Source: Clostridiales bacterium (GTDB lineage: Bacteria; Bacillota; Clostridia; Peptostreptococcales; Anaerovoracaceae). Taken from it: a stretch of 9,754 nt of DNA. Numbering within the stretch: position 1 is the first letter of the stretch; the number at the start of each line of letters is the position of its first letter. The notes under the pieces are model-generated. The model had not been told where the DNA came from. It worked only from the letters and a program-made list of their open reading frames with translations, and ran no database searches. The position numbers and the translations under genes were made by a program. Location: contig WQWG01000016.1 of assembly GCA_009785435.1 (NCBI GenBank), forward strand, positions 1-9,754. The letters are read 5' to 3'. Shown here piece by piece: positions 1 through 6,715 of the stretch.

Positions 1-591
1 ATTCCTGAGCCTGTAAGAGAGACAGAAAAGCCATTCTTGATGCCTGTAGAGGACGTATTCTCGATCACAGGAAGAGGAACAGTAGCAACAGGAAGAGTAG
101 AGAGAGGCAAACTGAAAGTAGGCGAAGAAGTAGAGATCATCGGACTGAAAGAAGAGAAGAGAAAAGTAGTCATCACGGGAATCGAGATGTTCAGAAAGCT
201 TCTTGACGATGCAGAAACCGGAGACAACATCGGAGCGCTTATGCGTGGCGTACAGAGAACAGAAATCGAGAGAGGACAAGTTCTTGCAGCACCGGGATCG
301 ATCAAACCGCATACGAAATTCAAAGGCGAAGTATACGTACTGAAAAAAGAAGAGGGTGGAAGACATACACCGTTCTTCAACGGATACAGACCACAGTTCT
401 ATTTCAGAACGACGGACGTAACAGGCGACCTGAAATTACCGGATGGCACAGAGATGTGCATGCCTGGAGACAACATCCAGATGGAGATCACACTGATCAC
501 CCCGATCGCCATCGAGACAGGACTCAGATTCGCGATCAGAGAGGGCGGCAGAACCGTCGGCTCCGGAGTTGTAACTGAGATCCTTGAATAA
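1..591 (+). CDS. tuf: Elongation factor Tu, C-terminal part (5' end outside window)
   Basis: EF-Tu is the cytoplasmic GTPase that delivers aminoacyl-tRNA to the ribosome. The reading frame is open from base 1, so the N-terminal GTP-binding domain lies upstream of the window. The 196 visible residues cover domains II and III. Domain II is marked by EDVFSITGRGTVATGRVERG and the EMFRKLLDDAETGDN segment. Domain III is marked by IKPHTKF, GGRHTPFF, GYRPQFYFRTTDVTG, MPGDN and the C-terminal GLRFAIREGGRTVG. The sequence runs colinear with well-known EF-Tu proteins with no visible gap or frameshift, and ends in ILE followed by TAA. Codon use is strongly biased (AGA, GGA, GTA, ATC), as expected for a very highly expressed gene and unlike the genes downstream. 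It is followed at once by a hairpin terminator, so it is the last gene of its transcript. Nothing here shows whether this is one of two tuf copies. Confidence 0.98.
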   Translation: MPEPVRETEKPFLMPVEDVFSITGRGTVATGRVERGKLKVGEEVEIIGLKEEKRKVVITGIEMFRKLLDDAETGDNIGALMRGVQRTEIERGQVLAAPGSIKPHTKFKGEVYVLKKEEGGRHTPFFNGYRPQFYFRTTDVTGDLKLPDGTEMCMPGDNIQMEITLITPIAIETGLRFAIREGGRTVGSGVVTEILE

Positions 592-604
592 TATCAAAAT
601 CAAT

Positions 605-629
605 AAAAGGAGCCAATCGGCTCCTTTTT
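605..629. terminator. Bidirectional intrinsic terminator between tuf and the convergent Uma2 gene
   Basis: A 10-bp perfect stem (AAAAGGAGCC at 605-614 paired with GGCTCCTTTT at 619-628) closes a 4-base AATC loop and runs into TTTTT on the plus strand. Read on the minus strand, the same hairpin is followed by TTTTATTG, so it can also end the convergent transcript. It lies 13 bases after the tuf stop and 13 bases beyond the Uma2 stop. Both the structure and the position support a shared Rho-independent terminator. Confidence 0.92.
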
Positions 630-641
630 CGTTCGAAGAAT

Positions 642-1244
642 TTATTTTGAAAATACCTTTTTCAAATCAATTTCGCAGCCGTCAAGCACATGAACAGGCA
701 CGACGCTGTCTATTTTTACGTCATTTTCGAGGTCATCATCGTTTACGCTATAAACGTTGGCCGTGTATTCTTTGTTTTTCAAGATATGAACGGTGACTGT
801 TTGATCTTCAGGGTCAACAATCCAGTATTCGCGAACGCCCGCCCAGAGATATCGATAGAACTTTTTCACCATATCATACTTTCGGTTTGAGGGCGATAAT
901 ATCTCTATGATCAAATCAGGCGCACCGTTGCACCTTTTGCCGTCAAGCTTGGACTCATCGCAGACGACCAAAAGATCAGGCTGAACCACCGTGTTGTCAT
1001 CGTCCCCTTTTGCGTTTAGACAAACATCAAACGGCGTGTGGAAAACCTTACAGGGTTTACCGTCTAAAAAATTAGCAAATTGGCGGAGCAATTCTCTGCT
1101 TATTTCTTGATGTGCCTGCGATGGTCCCGGCACCATAAAATAGACGACGCCGTCTATTAACTCATACCTCGTGGTTGAGTTTGCTTCACCTAGAGCGGCA
1201 TACTGGGTATAGACGTATTTTTCAGCTGTTTCCATGATTTTCAT
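642..1244 (-). CDS. Uma2 family (DUF820) PD-(D/E)XK nuclease-fold protein
   Basis: This 200-residue protein belongs to the Uma2/DUF820 family, which has the restriction-endonuclease-like PD-(D/E)XK fold and is common in Cyanobacteria and some Firmicutes. Its physiological role is not established. The family pattern is clear: RYELIDGVVYFM (26-37), PGPSQAHQEISREL (39-52), QPDLLVV (88-94), GAPDLIIEILSPSNRKYD (107-124) and AGVREYWIVDPE (135-146). The likely metal-binding acids are D90 and E114 of the ExL motif, with D110 close by. No signal peptide or membrane segment is seen. The start is chosen because a strong GGGAGGTG RBS (1252-1259) lies 7 bases before this ATG. The internal ATG at codon 4 has no comparable site. 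The gene has its own promoter, no co-directional partner, and shares the tuf terminator. No partner toxin, antitoxin or methylase lies beside it, so it appears to be an orphan. The family call is firm, but nuclease activity is only inferred. Confidence 0.93.
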   Translation of the reverse strand: MKIMETAEKYVYTQYAALGEANSTTRYELIDGVVYFMVPGPSQAHQEISRELLRQFANFLDGKPCKVFHTPFDVCLNAKGDDDNTVVQPDLLVVCDESKLDGKRCNGAPDLIIEILSPSNRKYDMVKKFYRYLWAGVREYWIVDPEDQTVTVHILKNKEYTANVYSVNDDDLENDVKIDSVVPVHVLDGCEIDLKKVFSK

Positions 1245-1266
1245 TCTTTTTCACCTCCCATTGACA

Positions 1267-1280
1267 ATGATTCATATCAT
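1267..1280. repeat. Short inverted repeat in the Uma2 leader, possible operator
   Basis: ATGAT (1267-1271) and ATCAT (1276-1280) form a perfect 5-base inverted repeat around 4 bases. It lies just downstream of the expected Uma2 start point and directly before the RBS. It could be a small operator, but dyads this short in AT-rich DNA are frequent by chance. It resembles a Fur box only partly, so no regulator is named. Confidence 0.2.
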
Positions 1281-1292
1281 CTGTTAGCATGT

Positions 1293-1320
1293 ATTATATT
1301 ACATTCAAATCAAAAGTCAA
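1293..1320 (-). promoter_or_regulatory. Near-consensus vegetative (sigma-A type) promoter for the Uma2 gene
   Basis: On the minus strand a -35 box TTGACT (1315-1320) is followed by a 16-base spacer and a perfect -10 box TATAAT (1293-1298). Transcription would begin near 1286, giving a leader of about 40 bases before the ATG at 1244. Boxes, spacing and AT-rich surroundings all fit a strong housekeeping promoter. Confidence 0.8.
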
Positions 1321-1352
1321 GAAATAATTACAAAAAATAACAATCATTTTTC

Positions 1353-1381
1353 TTTACTTTCAGCATCCCATCATATAAAAT
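1353..1381 (+). promoter_or_regulatory. Candidate promoter for the pcrA-ligA operon
   Basis: TTTACT (1353-1358) and TAAAAT (1376-1381) are separated by 17 bases, the ideal spacing. They match the -35 and -10 consensus at 4 of 6 and 5 of 6 positions. Transcription would start near 1388, leaving about 30 bases before the pcrA ATG. The region is AT-rich, so alternative boxes exist and this is a moderate prediction. Confidence 0.45.
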
Positions 1382-1406
1382 ATATGAATAAAGAAGACCC
1401 CGATTG

Positions 1407-1414
1407 AAAGAGGA
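1407..1414 (+). promoter_or_regulatory. Ribosome binding site that fixes the pcrA start
   Basis: AAAGAGGA lies 4 bases before the ATG at 1419 and supports that codon as the start. The in-frame TTG at 1404 would place this site inside the coding sequence and has no comparable site of its own. Confidence 0.7.
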
Positions 1415-1418
1415 ACAA

Positions 1419-3626
1419 ATGGACAAAAATCTAAACGAAGAACAGAAAAAAGCCGTCCTCCACAAAGAAGGCCCGCTGTTGATATTAGCAGGTGCGGGAA
1501 GCGGTAAAACGAATACGATGACACACAGGATCGCGCATTTGATACAAGAAGAGGGTGTCGATCCATATCATATTTTCGCAGTGACCTTTACGAACAAAGC
1601 AGCAAAGGAAATGCGCGACAGGGTTGAAAACTTACTTGGCGGAAGCATTCATATGTGGATTTTGACATTCCATTCTTCTGCGCTGCGAATCCTGCGCATG
1701 CATCCGGAACTTGTGGGCTATCAAAGCGGCTTCGTTGTTTATGATCCCTCAGATCAGAAGACCGTTATCAAAAGCTGCATCAAAGCAAGAAACCTCGATG
1801 ACAAAAAATATACGCCGGCGTATGTGCTTTCCATGATCAGCGACTGCAAAGAAAAAGCGATTGACGCGGAAGCCTATCTCAGACTAAACGGCGATGATTT
1901 CAGGACAAGGCCGATATATGAACTGTATTCAGATTATGAAAAAATTCTAAAGAAAAACAACGCGATGGATTTTGACGACCTCCTCTTAAACGTTGTAAAG
2001 CTGTTTGAAAAAGACGAAGAAATATTGGCCAAATATCAAAAGCGATTTCAATACATCATGGTCGATGAATATCAGGACACAAACTTCATACAATACAGAT
2101 TTATCAAGCTGCTCGCCGAGGCGCATAACAACATATGTGTAGTCGGCGATGATGACCAGTGCATATACCAATGGCGCGGAGCGGATATCAAGAACATTCT
2201 TGAATTTGAGAAAGATTTTAAAAATACGAAAGTGATCAAGCTTGAGCAAAACTACCGCTCAGACGGCAACATCCTTGCGGCAGCGCATTCCATCATTACA
2301 AGAAATTCGAAAAGAAAAAACAAAAAACTTTGGACGAGCAGAGACGCCGGTGAAAAAATCAGTTACTACAGAGCCGACAATGAAAAAGAAGAAGCTCGGT
2401 TCATCGCTGCGGAAATAGACAGACTGAACGCGCAGGATTTAAAGTACAAAGATTTCGCCATCCTATATCGGACAAACGCGCAGTCAAGGACTTTTGAAGA
2501 GGCGCTTTCCGCAAGAGGCCTCCCTTATCGGGTGCTTGGCGGCGTGCGCTACTACGATCGAAAAGAAATCAAAGACATGATGTCCTATATGCGCCTTGTT
2601 CAGAACCCGTCTGATGACGTTGCGCTTGCGCGGATCATTAATGAGCCCAAGAGGGGGATCGGCGATAAGACGCTGGAAAAACTTCGTGCGCTTGCATCGG
2701 TTCGAGGTGAAAGCCTGTTCAATGTTCTTGAAGACGATGAAATCGTCTCCGGGCTGCCACAAAAAGCGGTGGAAAGTGTAAAGGCGTTGATTTCGGTGAT
2801 CAGCGAATACAACCGTGAGCAAGACAATGTAAGGGTTTCCGATTTGTATGACGCGCTCATGATGAAGACCGGGTACTTAAAAGCGCTTGAAGAGCAGAAC
2901 AATGTGGAATCAGACAGCAGAATCGAGAATATGTTTGAGTTTAAATCCGTTATCTATGATTTTGAGAAAGAAGACCCACAATTGCCGCTTTCGGATTTTA
3001 TGGAGAAGATCGCTCTGATGGCGGACATTGACAACCACGATGCCGATGAAGACGCCGTCATACTGATGACGATGCACAGTGCAAAGGGACTGGAGTTTCC
3101 TGTGGTCTTTCTTCCGGGCATGGAAGACGGGCTTTTCCCCGGATGGAGGGCGCTGGACAAACAGGATGGCATTGAAGAAGAAAGGCGCCTCTGTTATGTC
3201 GGAATGACGAGGGCTATGAAAAAGCTGTATCTGCTCAGTGCGTCGATGCGTACGCTATACGGCAAAACAGACTATACGAGAGAGTCGCAATTCCTGAGAG
3301 AAGTCGACAAATCTCTGCTGACAGGCGATGCGATATACGAGAGAAAGAAGACACAAGAAAGCAGCGGAGTCAACTGGTCTGATGGCTATGGCAGCGAAGC
3401 CATATTTAAACCGTTTGACCAATTGAAATATGCCAAACAAGAAGTTAAAAAGGCCGCCGATGTTTCCGCCGGGCAGGATTTTTTCCCGGGCAACAAAGTA
3501 AACCACGCCAAATTTGGCGATGGTATTGTGATTGAGGCGGATGAAAAAACCGTAAGCGTGATGTTTGAATCGGTGGGGCTTAAAAAGCTTGGAAAAGGGA
3601 TCGCGCCGATTACAATTGTGGAGTAG
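1419..3626 (+). CDS. pcrA: ATP-dependent DNA helicase PcrA (UvrD/Rep family, SF1A)
   Basis: PcrA is the 3'-to-5' superfamily 1A helicase of Gram-positive bacteria, acting in nucleotide excision repair, replication restart, removal of RecA filaments and transcription-replication conflicts. The protein has 735 residues, a normal length for PcrA. Visible motifs, numbered from the ATG at 1419, are the Q motif around LNEEQ (5-9), Walker A GAGSGKT (25-31), Walker B VDEYQD (215-220), then GDDDQCIYQWRGAD, the QNYRS of motif IV, TMHSAKGLEF (551-560), and motif VI CYVGMTRA (592-599). The end (about 690-735) has the Tudor-like fold signature VNHAKFGDGIV...VMFESVGLKKL, which in Bacillus PcrA contacts RNA polymerase. 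The sequence between about 640 and 690 is a less conserved linker. An in-frame TTG at 1404 would add five residues but lacks an RBS. The stop lies 5 bases before ligA, matching the pcrA-ligA order of many Firmicutes. Confidence 0.97.
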   Translation: MDKNLNEEQKKAVLHKEGPLLILAGAGSGKTNTMTHRIAHLIQEEGVDPYHIFAVTFTNKAAKEMRDRVENLLGGSIHMWILTFHSSALRILRMHPELVGYQSGFVVYDPSDQKTVIKSCIKARNLDDKKYTPAYVLSMISDCKEKAIDAEAYLRLNGDDFRTRPIYELYSDYEKILKKNNAMDFDDLLLNVVKLFEKDEEILAKYQKRFQYIMVDEYQDTNFIQYRFIKLLAEAHNNICVVGDDDQCIYQWRGADIKNILEFEKDFKNTKVIKLEQNYRSDGNILAAAHSIITRNSKRKNKKLWTSRDAGEKISYYRADNEKEEARFIAAEIDRLNAQDLKYKDFAILYRTNAQSRTFEEALSARGLPYRVLGGVRYYDRKEIKDMMSYMRLVQNPSDDVALARIINEPKRGIGDKTLEKLRALASVRGESLFNVLEDDEIVSGLPQKAVESVKALISVISEYNREQDNVRVSDLYDALMMKTGYLKALEEQNNVESDSRIENMFEFKSVIYDFEKEDPQLPLSDFMEKIALMADIDNHDADEDAVILMTMHSAKGLEFPVVFLPGMEDGLFPGWRALDKQDGIEEERRLCYVGMTRAMKKLYLLSASMRTLYGKTDYTRESQFLREVDKSLLTGDAIYERKKTQESSGVNWSDGYGSEAIFKPFDQLKYAKQEVKKAADVSAGQDFFPGNKVNHAKFGDGIVIEADEKTVSVMFESVGLKKLGKGIAPITIVE
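3620..3623 (+). promoter_or_regulatory. Ribosome binding site that fixes the TTG start of ligA
   Basis: GGAG at the very end of pcrA lies 8 bases before the TTG at 3632. The next in-frame ATG, at 3653, has no purine-rich site before it and would remove part of the first helix of domain Ia. This argues for the TTG. Confidence 0.6.
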
Positions 3627-3631
3627 ATAAA

Positions 3632-5617
3632 TTGGACAATAAGACAGCATTCATGAAAGAAAAAATAGCCGTTTTGAATGAGGCGGCAAACGCATATTAC
3701 AACGAAAACCGGGAAACCATGTCCAACATCGAGTACGACAGGCTTTATGATGAACTTGTTCAGCTTGAAGCGGAAACCGGCGTTGTGCTTTCAGGCAGTC
3801 CGACCGTACGTGTCGGATATGAAGTGATGGAAGAACTTCCGAAAGAGCGCCATGAAACGAGAATGCTTTCGCTTGATAAAACGAAAGACATAGACGCTTT
3901 AAAAGAGTGGCTTGCAGGGTACGAGGGTCTGCTTGCGTGGAAACTGGACGGGCTGACCGTCATCTTGACGTATGCGGACGGAAAGCTGCAAAAGGCCGTA
4001 ACAAGGGGCAATGGTGAGATTGGTGAAGTGATCACATCCAATGCCAAAGTCTTTGCCAATATACCACATGTGATTTCATTCAAAGGTGAACTTGTGGTGC
4101 GTGGCGAGGCGATCATACGATACTCTGACTTTGAGAAAATCAATGAAAGCATTGAAGATGCGTTCGCGAAGTATAAAAATCCGAGAAATTTGTGCAGCGG
4201 CTCTGTCCGGCAACTGAACAATCAAATCACCGCAGAGAGAAACGTACGGTTTTATGCGTTTTCGATCGTAAAGGCGGAAAGCAGGGACGACCTGCAAGTA
4301 TCAAGAAAAGCGCAGATGGAATGGCTCGACGCGCAAGGCTTTGAGATTGTTGGCTATCGGATGGTCACACAGGATACCATAGAAGATGCTGTCAAGTGGT
4401 TCGCTGATCATGTTGCAAAGAGTGACATGCCATCGGACGGGCTTGTGCTTGCATTTGACGACATCGCTTACGGAAAATCCCTCGGCAATACGGCGAAGTT
4501 TCCAAGAGATTCCATCGCCTTTAAGTGGCGAGACGAGTTAAAAGAGACAACGCTTGAAGAAATCGAATGGAGCGCGTCAAGGACAGGACTGATCAATCCG
4601 ATTGCCATCTTTGCTCCGGTGGAACTGGAGGGGACAACCGTGAGCAGGGCGAGCGTCCATAACATCAGCATCATGAAAGAACTGCAACTGGGCATAGGCG
4701 ACACCATTACCGTCTACAAAGCCAATATGATCATTCCGCAGATTGCTGAAAACTTGACGAAGAGCGGGAATATAGCGATTCCGGAAACGTGTCCCGTGTG
4801 CGACGGAAGTGTAGAAATCAAGTCTGAGAGTGGCATTGAAACGCTGATTTGCACAAACGAGGATTGCCCGGCGAAACAGATCAAGATGATCGCCCACTTT
4901 GTAGAAAGAAATGCAATGAACATCGAGGGGCTGTCAGAAGCGACGATTGAAAAATTGATCGCCAAAGGCATCATCAAAGAACCTGCAGACTTGTTTCATT
5001 TAAAAGAACATAAAGAAGACATTGTCATCATGGAGGGATTCGGTGAAAAATCGTTTCACAATCTCGTTGATTCAGTCGATCGCTGCCGGAAAACATCGGC
5101 GTCAAGGCTTCTGTATGCGCTTGGCATCCCGAACATCGGCGTGGCGAACGCAAGAAACATATGCAAATCGTGCGGCCAAGACTGGGACAAGATTCAAAGT
5201 TTATCAAAAGAAGAACTGTTGGAGATAAACGGCATCGGCGACATCATGGCCGAAGCGTACGTACGTTATTTCAATTCTGAAATAATCAAAGAAAGTGTTC
5301 AAAGAATCCTTGCCGAGATCGAGTTTGAAAAAGCGGATACTGCGAATACAAGCCTGTTATTCGACGGAAAAATCTTCGTTATAACCGGTGCGCTTGAACA
5401 CTTTGACAACAGGGAAGCGCTTTCAGAGATCATCGAACAAAACGGTGGAAAGACAACATCGTCCGTAACGTCCAAGACGAGTTACCTCATCAACAACGAT
5501 TTAAAGTCCAACTCGTCAAAGAATAAAAAGGCGAAAGAACTTGGCGTGCCTATCATTTCAGAAGCACATTTTGTAGAATGGCTGCAAAGCGGAAACGAGG
5601 AAAACGCGCATGCTTAA
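3632..5617 (+). CDS. ligA: NAD-dependent DNA ligase LigA, divergent form
   Basis: LigA seals nicks during replication and repair using NAD+ as AMP donor. The protein has 661 residues (E. coli LigA has 671) and the full domain order: NAD-binding Ia (about 1-65, ending SGSPTVRVG), adenylation domain (about 66-305) with WKLDG and nucleophile K104, RGE with E159, NPRN (183-186), DG (269-270) and AFKW with K298. Next come the OB fold (about 306-380, SRTGLINPIAIF, VSRASVHN), a four-cysteine zinc finger (C387, C390, C407, C412), helix-hairpin-helix repeats (about 425-560) and a C-terminal BRCT domain (about 575-651). Several residues normally invariant are changed: Y23 for His, N32 for Asp, A102 for Glu and A274 for the motif IV Lys. 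The same region reads TRGNG rather than TRGDG. I recall similar variants in Clostridia, so this may be a functional clade rather than a decaying gene. No frameshift is seen. The TTG start is backed by GGAG at 3620-3623. It lies 5 bases after pcrA and overlaps the next gene by 8 bases. Confidence 0.94.
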   Translation: MDNKTAFMKEKIAVLNEAANAYYNENRETMSNIEYDRLYDELVQLEAETGVVLSGSPTVRVGYEVMEELPKERHETRMLSLDKTKDIDALKEWLAGYEGLLAWKLDGLTVILTYADGKLQKAVTRGNGEIGEVITSNAKVFANIPHVISFKGELVVRGEAIIRYSDFEKINESIEDAFAKYKNPRNLCSGSVRQLNNQITAERNVRFYAFSIVKAESRDDLQVSRKAQMEWLDAQGFEIVGYRMVTQDTIEDAVKWFADHVAKSDMPSDGLVLAFDDIAYGKSLGNTAKFPRDSIAFKWRDELKETTLEEIEWSASRTGLINPIAIFAPVELEGTTVSRASVHNISIMKELQLGIGDTITVYKANMIIPQIAENLTKSGNIAIPETCPVCDGSVEIKSESGIETLICTNEDCPAKQIKMIAHFVERNAMNIEGLSEATIEKLIAKGIIKEPADLFHLKEHKEDIVIMEGFGEKSFHNLVDSVDRCRKTSASRLLYALGIPNIGVANARNICKSCGQDWDKIQSLSKEELLEINGIGDIMAEAYVRYFNSEIIKESVQRILAEIEFEKADTANTSLLFDGKIFVITGALEHFDNREALSEIIEQNGGKTTSSVTSKTSYLINNDLKSNSSKNKKAKELGVPIISEAHFVEWLQSGNEENAHA

Positions 5618-6602
5618 AGTCGGAAAATTAGACAGTACGCTTTTGGAGAATATTGTATTTAAAAATATCAAGCACAAAAGAAAAGAAGTGTTGCAAAGGC
5701 CGGGCATCGGAGAAGATTGCGCTGTTATTGATTTTGGTGAATACGAGTGCGTGATGTCCACAGATCCGATCACCGCTGCCGTCAACCAAATCGGAAGACT
5801 TGCGATCCATATCTCCTGCAATGACATCGCATCAAACGGCATAGAGCCACTGGGCATTATGCTCGCGGTGATGTTGCCTGTGGGTACGACAGAAGAAGAA
5901 ATCAACGAAATCATGAAACAGGCGGGCGAGGCGGCTGCAGCGCTTGGCGTGGAGATCATCGGCGGGCATACGGAAATCACCCATGCTGTGAATCAGCCTG
6001 TGATTGTTTCGACCGCGATTGGTAGAGGGGCAGCACAAAAAGAAAAAAGGCAAGCAAAACCGGGCGACCTGATTTTGATGACGAAAATGGCAGGGCTTGA
6101 GGGAAGCGGCATCATCGCGTATGACTATGAGAAAGCGCTTCGCGAAACATTAACCTCCGCTGAAATCGAGGAAGCAAAGTCATACCTCGATATGGCCAGC
6201 GTTGTCAAAGAGGGGGTTATCGCAGGGGAAATAGGGTATTCAGCGATGCATGATGTCACAGAGGGCGGTGTCCTTGGGGCAGTTTGGGAACTATGTCGTG
6301 CGGCGGGGCTTGGCGCGGAGATTTGGGAAGAGCAGATTCCTGTGTCGGATGTGACAAAGAAAATATGTGCGTTCTATGAGATCGATCCGCTGCGGCTCAT
6401 ATCGAGTGGGTGTATGTTGATCATAGCGGATGCAGAGGACAAAGACAAAATGATGCAGGAGATGGATAGACACGATATACAGATTAGTCTGATTGGGGAA
6501 GTGAAAAGGGCAGAAGAGGGGATTAAACGGGTATTGAATGGCGATTCGTTTGAGATTGACCCTCCGGAGAGTGATGAGTTGTATAAGGTTGTTAAAAAGT
6601 AA
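5610..6602 (+). CDS. AIR synthase-related (PurM/HypE/ThiL/SelD superfamily) ATP-binding protein
   Basis: This 330-residue protein has the two-domain AIR synthase fold, whose members use ATP to activate small substrates (PurM, ThiL, SelD, HypE). Visible motifs are the glycine/acid loop PGIGEDCAVID (31-41), STDP (50-53), NDIASNGIEPLG (71-82), GGHTEIT (118-124), MHDVTEGGVLGAVWEL (213-228, compare HypE MHDPTRGG) and SSGCMLI (265-271). The layout is closest to HypE, but the conserved C-terminal PRIC cysteine that HypE carbamoylates is absent. The protein ends in ELYKVVKK, and no other hyp gene is visible. A HypE role in [NiFe] hydrogenase maturation is therefore doubtful and the substrate unknown. 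Its ATG lies within the end of ligA (8-base overlap), with GAGG at 5597-5600 as RBS inside ligA, so the two are probably translationally coupled. No signal peptide or membrane segment is seen, so it should be cytoplasmic. No clear terminator follows. Confidence 0.85.
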   Translation: MLKVGKLDSTLLENIVFKNIKHKRKEVLQRPGIGEDCAVIDFGEYECVMSTDPITAAVNQIGRLAIHISCNDIASNGIEPLGIMLAVMLPVGTTEEEINEIMKQAGEAAAALGVEIIGGHTEITHAVNQPVIVSTAIGRGAAQKEKRQAKPGDLILMTKMAGLEGSGIIAYDYEKALRETLTSAEIEEAKSYLDMASVVKEGVIAGEIGYSAMHDVTEGGVLGAVWELCRAAGLGAEIWEEQIPVSDVTKKICAFYEIDPLRLISSGCMLIIADAEDKDKMMQEMDRHDIQISLIGEVKRAEEGIKRVLNGDSFEIDPPESDELYKVVKK

Positions 6603-6715
6603 AAAAGGATTGCATCACGATTAAAATAATGATAACATGGAAAAAATTATCAAAAAATGTCTAAAAATGTCCGGGTTTTCAAATCTTTTCAGAGAATGCA
6701 AGAGGAGTAACAAAA

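Noticed and set aside
584..796. Plus-strand open frame of 70 codons crossing the tuf end and the terminator
   Set aside because: It overlaps the tuf stop, runs through the hairpin terminator and lies antisense to the Uma2 gene. It has no RBS and no recognisable motif.
1262..1283. Fur-box-like sequence in the Uma2 leader
   Set aside because: The left half resembles the Fur consensus but the right half does not align at the required spacing. Only the short dyad is reported.
1404..1418. TTG at 1404 as an upstream start for pcrA
   Set aside because: The only good RBS (AAAGAGGA, 1407-1414) would lie inside the extension. The ATG at 1419 is correctly spaced from it and gives a normal PcrA N-terminus.
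3255..3650. Antisense open frames within pcrA, ligA and the AIR synthase gene, for example 131 codons here
   Set aside because: They are antisense to strongly conserved proteins and carry no family motif. Long antisense frames are common opposite such genes.
5610..6602. Naming the AIR synthase-related gene hypE
   Set aside because: The essential C-terminal cysteine tail is missing and no hyp or hydrogenase gene is in the window, so only the superfamily is assigned.
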